A stretch of DNA of 41,802 nucleotides from Fidelibacterota bacterium. Lineage in GTDB: Bacteria > Fidelibacterota > UBA2242. The stretch lies in assembly GCA_016783665.1 (NCBI GenBank), contig JADHWC010000012.1, positions 1 to 41,802 of the forward strand, given 5' to 3'. The notes beneath the pieces were generated by a model that saw nothing but the letters and a program-made list of their open reading frames with translations, ran no database searches and was not told where the DNA came from. Of the stretch, positions 1-6,701 are shown piece after piece (the stretch's first letter is position 1; every line of letters starts with the position of its first letter). Both the position numbers and the translations under genes were made by a program.

Positions 1-415
1 AAATATGCATATTTTTATCACCTGTTCGGCTCCATGTAAACATTTCTTCCCAGGCAATAAGGGTTAATTTTCTTTCAATTGATACTTGCGTCATTTCTTT
101 CTGTTGTACACAATGCGGCCAACCCCAGACAATTGCACCTGCTCGTACCTGAGACAAATCTTTTGCCAAAGGTTTGGGTATTAGCACACAATCAAAACCT
201 TTCAGTATTTCTTCTCTGGAAGCAACTCGCCCTGATGTAAGTTTGGCTAAAGTGTTATCATCCATGCCAAATCTCAATCCATAACCTTCTTCAAAAGTGA
301 TTTGTTTTCGTAATCCCTTTGGAATGCGTTTTATATGTTCCGGATGAATGGCTACTCGTTTTTCGTTTTCTTTTAGTGATTTTCCAATCACACCGACTGT
401 TAAGAGTTGTGTCAT
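1..415 (-). CDS. N5-(carboxyethyl)ornithine synthase-like protein, N-terminal part (runs off the left edge)
   Basis: The frame is open from an ATG at 415 down to base 1, giving 138 residues without a stop. The protein resembles the N-terminal domain of the alanine dehydrogenase/transhydrogenase fold, and most of all N5-(carboxyethyl)ornithine synthase: an early KENEKRVAIHPEH segment, then FEEGYG, VASREEIL, WGWPHCVQQKE and IAWEEMF. In that family the enzyme reductively condenses ornithine (or lysine) with pyruvate using NADPH; the NAD(P)-binding half lies outside the window. An in-frame ATG at 430 could add five residues; neither start has a clear ribosome binding site. The gene is first in a minus-strand accessory island. 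The family call rests on the N-terminal half only, so the exact substrate is open. Confidence 0.66.
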   Translation of the reverse strand, partial: MTQLLTVGVIGKSLKENEKRVAIHPEHIKRIPKGLRKQITFEEGYGLRFGMDDNTLAKLTSGRVASREEILKGFDCVLIPKPLAKDLSQVRAGAIVWGWPHCVQQKEMTQVSIERKLTLIAWEEMFTWSRTGDKNMHI

Positions 416-469
416 ATTGCTGATTTCCATTTTTTTGATTTACAGATCCATAATATTTTCTTTATGTTG

Positions 470-602
470 TATAACGTTCCCCGTGTATGTTTAGGGCAGG
501 GGATTGGAACGGTTTCATCATCCGCCCGGGATAAAGATACAAAAGAGTTACTAACTTTCAAAATCCGCTCATCAACCCGCCTGAAACATACACGGGGTTA
601 TA
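470..602. repeat. attC-like imperfect inverted repeat (about 133 bp)
   Basis: Perfect 14-base arms CCCCGTGTATGTTT (479-492) and AAACATACACGGGG (584-597) are flanked outside by TATAAC (470-475) and GTTATA (597-602). Inside the arms the pairing continues imperfectly (AGGGCAGGGG against CCCGCCTG). The size, the AAC/GTT ends and the imperfect stem resemble integron attC recombination sites. The element lies between the 3' end of the unknown gene at 638 and the start of the next gene at 415. No integrase is in the window, so an ordinary hairpin or repetitive element remains possible. Confidence 0.45.
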
Positions 603-637
603 GTCAGTGTATTCTTTTCGTTTTTAAATTTATTTAT

Positions 638-1053
638 TTATCCAATAGGTTGAAAAACGGGATTTGATAATATCATTTCCCTGCATTCGTCCAAAGTAAG
701 ACCGTCTGCTACTAAATGCCATTGTCCAGTGTGACGAAAATAAGAAAAGTCAAACTGATTTTTTCCTGTATATTTTAACCTTATAAATTTCACTTCAAAT
801 TCATCCGTCAATCTATTGGGATGTTCTGATTTGAATTTTTCACATAAGTAAAAATAATTCTGATACCACTTTGAATAAATATCTATAAGATAGTTAAATA
901 TTTTATTTGGATTTTCTTTTATGTATTGACTTTTAAAACTCTCAACAAGTGGCTGAAAATAGTTTTGAATACTTATTTTGTCAAATTCTGAAGGTTTTGT
1001 TTTAGAATTTTTCACTGGTGAAAATACCCAGTATTTTTTTCTTTTTCATTCAC
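638..1053 (-). CDS. hypothetical protein, possible cassette gene
   Basis: An unrecognised soluble protein of about 137 residues. I chose the GTG at 1053, just after an in-frame TAA at 1054-1056, because it adds a natural-looking N-terminus containing KYWVFSPV; the shorter choice is the GTG at 1015 (125 residues). Neither has a good ribosome binding site. The sequence is Lys- and aromatic-rich in the middle. It ends with FSYFRHTGQWHLVADGLTLD and CREMILSNPVFQP, which has the feel of a conserved small domain found in many genomes, but I cannot name it. With the long start it overlaps the 3' end of the broken DUF6933 gene by 8 bases, which suggests they were co-transcribed. Confidence 0.55.
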
Positions 1054-1336
1054 TTAACACTTTTTCTACCTGAGCTTGCGAGAATCCGTCACTGATAAGG
1101 CTTATAAAGAGATTTTCCCTGAATACATCCTGGAATCGCTTAAACCCAAGTCTATTAAGACCTGGAACAAAAAACGAGTATAACGTCAGATCATTTGTAA
1201 AAAGGATGCACTTTCTTCGATCATTGCGTAACATATTAGCGTGCCAACCCCCGATATTGCCAGGTTACGCTTCCTTTTCGGAAGGCTCTATCCGCAACTC
1301 TTTAATTAGTTTTTGCGTACAACTGATTAATTGCAT
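1046..1336 (-). pseudogene. DUF6933-family gene interrupted by one in-frame TAA
   Basis: From an ATG at 1336, with a purine-rich AAAAGAGAA just upstream, the frame reads MQLISCTQKLIKELRIEPSE and then KEA before a TAA at 1265-1267. Without any frameshift it continues PGNIGGWHANMLRNDRRKC to a TGA at 1046-1048. The whole 96-codon frame matches the DUF6933 pattern: an N-terminal CT.KL..EL, a central WHAN....RRKC..FTN, then a SFF/L-P-G-type segment. A single stop therefore splits an otherwise intact gene. This could be a recent nonsense mutation, an assembly error, or re-initiation at the ATG at 1234 giving a 62-residue C-terminal product. Its position, just downstream of the restriction gene and overlapping the next gene, fits a cassette-like island. 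Confidence 0.72.
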
Positions 1337-1401
1337 AAGTTCTCTTTTGATACATGACGGATTGCACATTAACCTAACGGTTTACAGCTATGCCCAGTTG
1401 G

Positions 1402-2034
1402 CTATTTATTAAGTCGTTCGATTTCCTGTTTTATTTCCTGAATAACTTCAATATTCATTATCACTTTCTTTTCTCCCGACTTTGAAGAAAAAATGTAAAA
1501 AACCTTGCCCCCGAATTCTTTTGTAAATTTCTCATGGCTCTTGAGTTGTAAACCTTTTTCCTTGAAAATTTGAGATAACTGAATGCCCTGATTAACAGGT
1601 TTTATTTGAATTCCAATGTATTTTTCCTTGATTTTAATGAAAAAGTCCACATTGAACAATCTATCCCATTTGTCAGGAGCAGGCTCAATTTTATAACCAA
1701 GTTCTTTTTCAAGTTGACCATAAATTGTTTTTATTTCGGTCATATAGCCGTCAAATGTTCTGTCAATGACTAATTGAAACATATAGTCTATACAATCTTG
1801 CTCATTGATTTCTTCAACTTCTGCTTGTATTACTTCGGTAATTTTTATATATAGTTTTTTCCCAAGTTCTTCAATGTGATCTTTTGACCGAACATTTTTA
1901 AAATAATACTCTCGCCATTCGTCAAGAATTTTTGGCGAACATTGTCTAATGCTTTCAGATGTTGGCCCAACGTTTCTTTTGAAGTTCAATTGAAATCGGT
2001 TCATTGCGCTATTTAGGATCCATTCTTTTGCCAT
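1402..2034 (-). CDS. MjaI-family type II restriction endonuclease (predicted CTAG specificity)
   Basis: The 210-residue protein begins MAKEWILNSAMNRFQLNFKR and contains CSPKILDEWREYYFKNV, VIDRTFDGYMTE and APDKWDRLFNVDFFIKI, the hallmark segments of the RE_MjaI endonuclease family (R.MjaI of Methanocaldococcus cuts CTAG). A DFF..K..KYIGIQIKP segment near residues 148-168 looks like a PD-(D/E)xK-type active site, which is my reading. Its ATG lies one base after the stop of the methyltransferase gene, so the pair is one transcription unit with modification before restriction. The length appears full and the frame intact, so an active enzyme is plausible. The sequence specificity is inferred from the family, not demonstrated. 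Confidence 0.85.
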   Translation of the reverse strand: MAKEWILNSAMNRFQLNFKRNVGPTSESIRQCSPKILDEWREYYFKNVRSKDHIEELGKKLYIKITEVIQAEVEEINEQDCIDYMFQLVIDRTFDGYMTEIKTIYGQLEKELGYKIEPAPDKWDRLFNVDFFIKIKEKYIGIQIKPVNQGIQLSQIFKEKGLQLKSHEKFTKEFGGKVFYIFSSKSGEKKVIMNIEVIQEIKQEIERLNK

Positions 2035-2035
2035 A

Positions 2036-3313
2036 CTATTTTCCTAAGTTTAAAAATTTGTTTTTGTATTTATAATCTGTTGAGATATCAACATCAACAA
2101 AGCCTTCTTTAATTAGATGAGCATTTATAAATGTTTTGTTTTGAAGATATAAATAGCAAAGAAGGTTATTTTTGTCATCATGTTTTTGCTTGTCATATTT
2201 CAAAAATACTTTTTGCCCTTTAGTTTTTTCTTCAAGATATTTTTTAGCTTCTCTATTGGAAACTTTATTTTCTTTTATACCAAGAAGCCTAATTATTAAA
2301 TCATTATTTAATTTAATAAGTTCAGGACTTATTATTTCTTTTACCGAATAATACTCTTCTCTTGCTCCGCTATTCTTATCTATTTTTGATCCAAATTGTA
2401 ATTTTTTAGGGTCGATTTTTTTATCGAGTTTATGGGTGTCAATAAATATATAAGGAAGTGTTTCAGATTTTTTTTCTAAATTCGAGTTAATGCCATCCTT
2501 TAGAAATTCATATTCTGTTCCAACTAAATCTGCTTGTCGGATATTGAGTTTTTGTTTGGCTATTTCTATGAATTCCGGATTAATCTCATAACCAACAGAA
2601 TTACGTCCAAGGTTTCTTGCGGCTAAAGAAGTAGTGCCACTTCCCATAAATGGGTCTAAAACCGTATCGCCATAAAAGGCAAACATTTTAATTAACCTGG
2701 CAGGAAGTTCTTCGGGAAACATTGCGATATGTCCATCTTGTTTTGTGCCTGCGAAATTCCAATGACCAGCAAAGTAGGTATTCCATTCTTCTGTAGACAT
2801 TTTTGAAAGTTCTTTGTTTTCTTTGGTAGGTTTAGGGGGATTTCCTTGCTTCTTAAGTATTAAAATAAATTCGTAGTCAATTTTCAAAATCCCGTTTCTT
2901 GGATACGGAAAACTTCCCATGATGGATGCTCCACCAGTAGTATTGGTTGTTGTAACTTTTTGCCAGATAATAGCACCCATATAATCAAAACCGATTGCTT
3001 CACAAAACTTAATTATTTCTGTTCGTATCGGAATTACTTTGTATCGTCCATAATAAACTGAACGGGCAAATTGATCACCTATATTTATACATAAACGACA
3101 ACCTGGATGAAGAACTCTATGACATTCATTCCAAACAAGATTCAGATTGTTGATGTAACTTTCATAACTTTCATGAAATCCAATCTGGTCTTCAGTTCCA
3201 TAGTCTTTAAGTTGCCAATAAGGTGGAGATGTTATTACTAAATGAACTGACTTGTCAGGCAGTAAATTCATTTGCCTGCTGTCTCCATTTATTATTTTAT
3301 GTTTCGTTTTCAA
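2036..3313 (-). CDS. N4-cytosine DNA methyltransferase, M.MjaI-like, with C-terminal SNase-like domain
   Basis: The 425-residue enzyme carries TSPPYWQLKDYG near residues 28-39 (SPPY, typical of N4-cytosine methylation) and the AdoMet loop DPFMGSGTT at 220-228 followed by GYEINPEF, so the motif order is catalytic site first (beta class). It should protect the site cut by the adjacent MjaI-like endonuclease. The start is a TTG at 3311-3313 preceded by AAAGGAAA; no better in-frame start is visible. After residue about 285 a second region appears. Residues about 335-425 look like the thermonuclease (SNase) fold, with GQKVFLKYD, then a LLCYLYLQNKTFINAHLIKEG segment and a final YKNKF. The position equivalent to SNase Arg87 reads Asn in DKNNLLCY, so this domain may bind rather than cut nucleic acid. 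Confidence 0.85.
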   Translation of the reverse strand: MKTKHKIINGDSRQMNLLPDKSVHLVITSPPYWQLKDYGTEDQIGFHESYESYINNLNLVWNECHRVLHPGCRLCINIGDQFARSVYYGRYKVIPIRTEIIKFCEAIGFDYMGAIIWQKVTTTNTTGGASIMGSFPYPRNGILKIDYEFILILKKQGNPPKPTKENKELSKMSTEEWNTYFAGHWNFAGTKQDGHIAMFPEELPARLIKMFAFYGDTVLDPFMGSGTTSLAARNLGRNSVGYEINPEFIEIAKQKLNIRQADLVGTEYEFLKDGINSNLEKKSETLPYIFIDTHKLDKKIDPKKLQFGSKIDKNSGAREEYYSVKEIISPELIKLNNDLIIRLLGIKENKVSNREAKKYLEEKTKGQKVFLKYDKQKHDDKNNLLCYLYLQNKTFINAHLIKEGFVDVDISTDYKYKNKFLNLGK

Positions 3314-3400
3314 TTTTTTCCTTTTTTCACAAAGATAATATTCTCTCGGGGGCTTTTAGTTCAAAGTTCGGTTTTTTTTAGCCTTGCACCCAGCGGTTGT

Positions 3401-3453
3401 GTATAAACAATTGTATATATCCGCCCGATTTGGCAGTATAAACACAATTGTAT
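3401..3453. repeat. two near-identical palindromic sequences upstream of the restriction-modification operon
   Basis: GTATAAACAATTGTAT (3401-3416) and GTATAAACACAATTGTAT (3436-3453) are nearly the same sequence, each centred on the palindrome CAATTG, with start points 35 bases apart. They lie about 90-140 bases upstream of the methyltransferase start. They could be operator sites for a control protein or part of a cassette recombination site; nothing in the window decides between these. The rest of 3314-3647 holds no gene I can support, apart from a hairpin at about 3560-3592 (arms GCCAC/GTGGC extended by AAACCT/AGGTTT) near the island edge. Confidence 0.4.
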
Positions 3454-3647
3454 TTATTTCGTCGATACACATAGGTTTTTTACCTGAATTTATTCACAAC
3501 AGGATAATAAATAAGATCAACACAAAATGCAATAGAAATTTCTCATTAATAGTTCCGATGCTTAAACCTGTTTTGCCACTTTGTGGCAGGTTTAAAATTA
3601 AATAGCAATCTCAGGAGCATCTTGCTTTTGGAAAGACCGGTGCGTAA

Positions 3648-3728
3648 TTTAATTGTGAAAGAGAGGAGCCAGATGTGCTCAGAACAGCCACGGAAGAAAA
3701 GATCAAGCAGGGCAAAGTCACAGAATGA
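3648..3728 (+). pseudogene. possible 3' remnant of a gene once upstream of archease
   Basis: An open frame without a convincing start follows an in-frame TAA at 3645-3647. It encodes EREEPDVLRTATEEKIKQGK and ends VTE with a TGA at 3726-3728. The final bases form an ATGA overlap with the archease start at 3725, the classic geometry of co-translated genes. The charged helical text looks like a genuine protein C-terminus, and the island begins immediately upstream, so I read it as the cut end of a chromosomal gene. I cannot name the family. A competing short frame (ATG at 3673, preceded by GAGGAG) encodes a basic 25-residue peptide and is less convincing. Confidence 0.3.
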
Positions 3729-4144
3729 GACCCTTTTACCAACTATTTGACCATACATCGGATTTGGGCGTTCAGGTGAGGGCGGAGGATTTGAAATCCC
3801 TTTTTAAGAACGCAGCGCTTACTCTGACGGACCTGATGACTGATATCAAAACAGTACGGAATCAATCCGACCGGATAATTGAAGTCGAAGCAGAAAATAT
3901 TGAATTGCTGCTGAGAGAGTGGCTGAGCGAATTGTTATTCACGTTCCATACATCCGGCTTTCTGGTGTCCGATGTTGATGTTTTAGATATGAGCGTTAGG
4001 CGCTTTAAGGCAAGAATATTCGGTGAACAATACCAAAAAAAACGTCATGTTTTACAGAGGGAGATCAAGAGCGTTACCTATCATCAACTTAAAGTAATAG
4101 TTGAAGAACATGAAGCAACGGCACGATTTATTCTGGATATATAA
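3725..4144 (+). CDS. archease, RtcB activator
   Basis: The 139-residue protein has the archease layout: FDHTSDLGVQVRAEDL near the N-terminus (family pattern EHTADIG..), the NAALTLTDLMTD helix, and the C-terminal EIKSVTYHQLKV followed by ARFILDI. Archease binds a divalent metal through acidic residues near both termini. It accelerates RtcB guanylylation and lets the ligase turn over repeatedly, acting in the cytoplasm. The gene ends two bases before the rtcB start, so the pair is one operon. The start at 3725 overlaps a preceding stop by four bases, suggesting that an upstream partner existed before the neighbouring island was inserted or rearranged. Confidence 0.92.
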   Translation: MRPFYQLFDHTSDLGVQVRAEDLKSLFKNAALTLTDLMTDIKTVRNQSDRIIEVEAENIELLLREWLSELLFTFHTSGFLVSDVDVLDMSVRRFKARIFGEQYQKKRHVLQREIKSVTYHQLKVIVEEHEATARFILDI

Positions 4145-4146
4145 AA

Positions 4147-5592
4147 ATGAGCAATGAAAGATTGATACGGAAAAGCGCCTATTTGTGGGAAATACCCAAA
4201 GCCGGTCCGATGCGCGTTCCGGGGCGCATCTATGCTTCCGAGGCGCTGATGAGTCAGATTCAGCAGGATGAAAGCCTGAAACAGGTGGCGAATGTGGCTC
4301 AGCTGCCGGGAATAATCAAATATTCGCTGGCGATGCCGGACATTCACTGGGGCTATGGCTTTCCAATTGGCGGAGTTGCCGCCACTGACGCCGCTCAGGG
4401 CGTTATTTCTCCCGGTGGAGTGGGTTACGACATTAATTGCGGCGTTCGGCTTCTCAGAACGGATCTAAGCGCAGAATTTATCCGTCCCCGAATCAAAAAC
4501 ATAGTTACCGGATTGTTTAATAATATTCCCAGCGGAGTTGGTTCACACGGCGCTATAAGGAGATTAAGCAGGAGTGACGTTCAGAAAGTGCTATTAAAAG
4601 GCGCTCGCTGGGCGATTGAGAATGGATACGGAGCCAATGATGATCTGCGATACATCGAAGACAAAGGCTGCCTCGATAGAGCGGACCCGGATGTCGTTTC
4701 TCAACGAGCCTATCAGCGCGGAGCGCCGCAGTTGGGAACACTGGGTTCGGGAAATCATTTTGTTGAGATATCAGAGATAAGCGATATATACGACGAGAAT
4801 GTCGCCCGTCAACTGGGACTGGTAAAAGGTAATATTGTCCTGTTGATCCATACCGGTTCACGGGGGTTGGGTTACCAGGTTTGTGATGATTATATCAAAG
4901 TGACGCTCCAGGCAACCGCTAAATATGGAATATCCGTACCGGATCGGCAATTAGCATGCGCGCCTTTGAACAGTCAGGAGGGCAGGGATTACCTTGGAGC
5001 CATGCGGGCAGCCGCGAATTTTGCTTTTGCCAATCGCCAGGTAATATCATCGCTGGTTGAATCGACATTCCAGAAAAGCCTGAACATATATCCCAACGAT
5101 CTGGGAATGCGGTTGATCTGGGATATCGCTCATAATATTGCCAAGATCGAAACCCATAATGTTGATGGAAAACAGCGCAAAGTTTGTGTCCATCGCAAAG
5201 GCGCCACACGGGCATTTGGTCCCGGAAGTCCCGACTTACCGGATGAGTATCGTTTAATCGGGCAGCCGGTGTTGATTCCGGGTGATATGGGCACCGAATC
5301 TTATCTGTGTGTAGGAACTCAGAAAGCAATGGAAGAGACATTCGGCAGTTCCTGCCATGGCGCCGGACGAGTGATGTCCCGGCATAAGGCGAAAAAGAAA
5401 AGCATGGGGCGCAACCTGTTCAAAGAACTGGAGAATGCCGGCGTTTTTGTCATGGCGGAAGGTAAGGCAACCATAGCGGAAGAGATGCCTTATGCGTATA
5501 AAAATGTCACTGAGGTTGTGAATACCATGCATGCCGCGGGGATCACCAAAAAGGTCGCCCGATTTACACCGATGGGTGTGATCAAAGGGTGA
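4147..5592 (+). CDS. rtcB: RNA-splicing ligase RtcB
   Basis: At 481 residues this is the long, archaeal-type RtcB. It joins RNA 2',3'-cyclic phosphate or 3'-phosphate ends to 5'-OH ends using GTP and Mn2+. The metal and nucleotide ligands are present and match the Pyrococcus horikoshii numbering almost exactly: D95 and C98 in GYDINCGV, N203/H204 in GSGNHFVE, H235 in IHTGSRG, H329 in IAHN, and the guanylylated H404 in SSCHGAGRVMSRHK. PDIHWGYGFPIGG is also conserved. It follows archease by two bases. No RNA substrate locus is adjacent, so the role could be tRNA or rRNA repair or stress-related RNA healing; the local context does not decide. Confidence 0.95.
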   Translation: MSNERLIRKSAYLWEIPKAGPMRVPGRIYASEALMSQIQQDESLKQVANVAQLPGIIKYSLAMPDIHWGYGFPIGGVAATDAAQGVISPGGVGYDINCGVRLLRTDLSAEFIRPRIKNIVTGLFNNIPSGVGSHGAIRRLSRSDVQKVLLKGARWAIENGYGANDDLRYIEDKGCLDRADPDVVSQRAYQRGAPQLGTLGSGNHFVEISEISDIYDENVARQLGLVKGNIVLLIHTGSRGLGYQVCDDYIKVTLQATAKYGISVPDRQLACAPLNSQEGRDYLGAMRAAANFAFANRQVISSLVESTFQKSLNIYPNDLGMRLIWDIAHNIAKIETHNVDGKQRKVCVHRKGATRAFGPGSPDLPDEYRLIGQPVLIPGDMGTESYLCVGTQKAMEETFGSSCHGAGRVMSRHKAKKKSMGRNLFKELENAGVFVMAEGKATIAEEMPYAYKNVTEVVNTMHAAGITKKVARFTPMGVIKG

Positions 5593-5650
5593 TATTTTAA
5601 CCACGAATTGCACTAATTCCATAAATTGTCATCACGTCACGTCGCTTTTA

Positions 5651-5681
5651 ACCTTCCGAAGGTTCGGAACCTTTGGAAGGT
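5651..5681. terminator. strong hairpin downstream of rtcB
   Basis: ACCTTCC (5651-5657) and AAGGTT (5659-5664) pair with AACCTT (5668-5673) and GGAAGGT (5675-5681) around a three-base CGG loop, with one internal mismatch. CGTCG and CGACG outside can extend the stem. It lies between the convergent rtcB and DUF6599 genes. There is no T-run, so it may be a bidirectional or Rho-assisted terminator, or a repeat. Confidence 0.45.
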
Positions 5682-5702
5682 GACGACGCTGTTTTACTTC
5701 TC

Positions 5703-5748
5703 GTTCCGGGGCTCCCCGCCTGACAGGTCGGGCAGGCTGCTCCGGAAC
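5703..5748. repeat. REP-like hairpin, copy 1
   Basis: GTTCCGGGGC (5703-5712) pairs with GCTCCGGAAC (5739-5748) with a single G-T pair. The interior carries a second hairpin (CCGCCTGACAGGTCGGGCAGG region). The 17-base stretch TCTCGTTCCGGGGCTCC recurs at 11288-11304, so this is a dispersed family and not just a local stem. It is intergenic, between convergent genes. Confidence 0.6.
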
Positions 5749-5811
5749 AGCACTGAGCTAGGTTGTTGCATTAAAGGTCATACCGCAAGGTAGTGTGGCT
5801 AGACTATATAA

Positions 5812-6687
5812 TCAGCGGCAAATATTATCCCGGTTCTGATCGAGGAGCTTTGACAATTGCTCGATGTCCGAAAGTCCAAAACCGCCATAAACATAGTGCT
5901 CGCATTTTCGGATTATTCCGGCGCCATGATAAGGATCGACGACTTTATACTCAGCACCGCCGGGAATTCGGGGAGCATGGTGGATATGGAGAATATATTT
6001 TTCAAACAGATCGTTGGATTCTTTGATTGATGCCGATTTGATGATAAAAAGCCGGCACTGTTCCTCGTTAAAATCGTAAAATGCCTGATAACCTTTACTG
6101 AAGAAAGAATAACCCAAAAGATTTTTCGCAATAAACTGGATGGATTTTGGCCGCAGATTCTGCTCCGGAAAGGCAGAAAGCAGCGGGGGAAGGGAATTAT
6201 CACTGTTTAGTAATTCAACGATGGATCGGGCAAGTTCAGTTAATACTGCTTTCGCATCGTCACCAAGGTCGTAGCTGTAAATTTTTAAATAATGCTTCCC
6301 GGTCAGAATAAACAGGTTCGAGCCGTCAATATAACTCTCAGCACCGATATTCAGGTAATTTGCATCAGGCGAACGCTCCTGACTATAAATTCCATAAGCA
6401 AACAGGGGAGATGTATGGGTGTAAATTTCGACGGTAATTTCCTGCTTTCTGCGGTTTTTATAATAGACAACATCCAATTGCTGGAATTCATAACTGAGGT
6501 ATAGTTCTGAAGCCCCGTTGATATGATCGAAGAGGTTGTCCTCCAAGTAAACCTGTATATCTTTTGACGGTTTCCATTGTCCAATCTTTGGATATTTTTC
6601 AACGTTTTTAAGATGTATTACATCATTTGAAAAGAAAGCTAAAGCAAATAGAACGATCAGGAAGACGAGAATATTTTTAGTTTTCAT
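5812..6687 (-). CDS. DUF6599 family protein, exported or membrane-anchored
   Basis: A 291-residue protein starting with a hydrophobic segment (residues 6-22, after KTK) that should act as a signal peptide or N-terminal anchor, placing the rest outside the cytoplasm. The body has the DUF6599 signature: LFDHINGASELYLSYEFQQL near residues 52-71, ITVEIYTHTSPLFAYGIYSQ, then LTGKHYLKIY. The family has no established biochemical role. It is the last gene of a tight minus-strand operon, 14 bases after the aldo/keto reductase-ferredoxin gene. This link to redox proteins is the only functional hint. The gene converges on rtcB across hairpins at 5651-5748. Confidence 0.78.
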   Translation of the reverse strand: MKTKNILVFLIVLFALAFFSNDVIHLKNVEKYPKIGQWKPSKDIQVYLEDNLFDHINGASELYLSYEFQQLDVVYYKNRRKQEITVEIYTHTSPLFAYGIYSQERSPDANYLNIGAESYIDGSNLFILTGKHYLKIYSYDLGDDAKAVLTELARSIVELLNSDNSLPPLLSAFPEQNLRPKSIQFIAKNLLGYSFFSKGYQAFYDFNEEQCRLFIIKSASIKESNDLFEKYILHIHHAPRIPGGAEYKVVDPYHGAGIIRKCEHYVYGGFGLSDIEQLSKLLDQNRDNICR

Positions 6688-6701
6688 TTGTAAATCTCTA
6701 T

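Noticed and set aside
407-667. Plus-strand ORF of 86 residues
   Set aside because: It runs through the attC-like inverted repeat and overlaps the ends of two minus-strand genes; no start signal or family.
3384-3758. ORFs on both strands (3384-3605 plus, 3546-3758 minus)
   Set aside because: They cover repeats and the archease start, with no protein-like composition or start signal.
4553-5622. Long minus-strand ORFs opposite rtcB (4553-4861, 4919-5341, 5254-5622)
   Set aside because: Antisense shadows caused by codon bias of rtcB; the rtcB frame has all catalytic residues.
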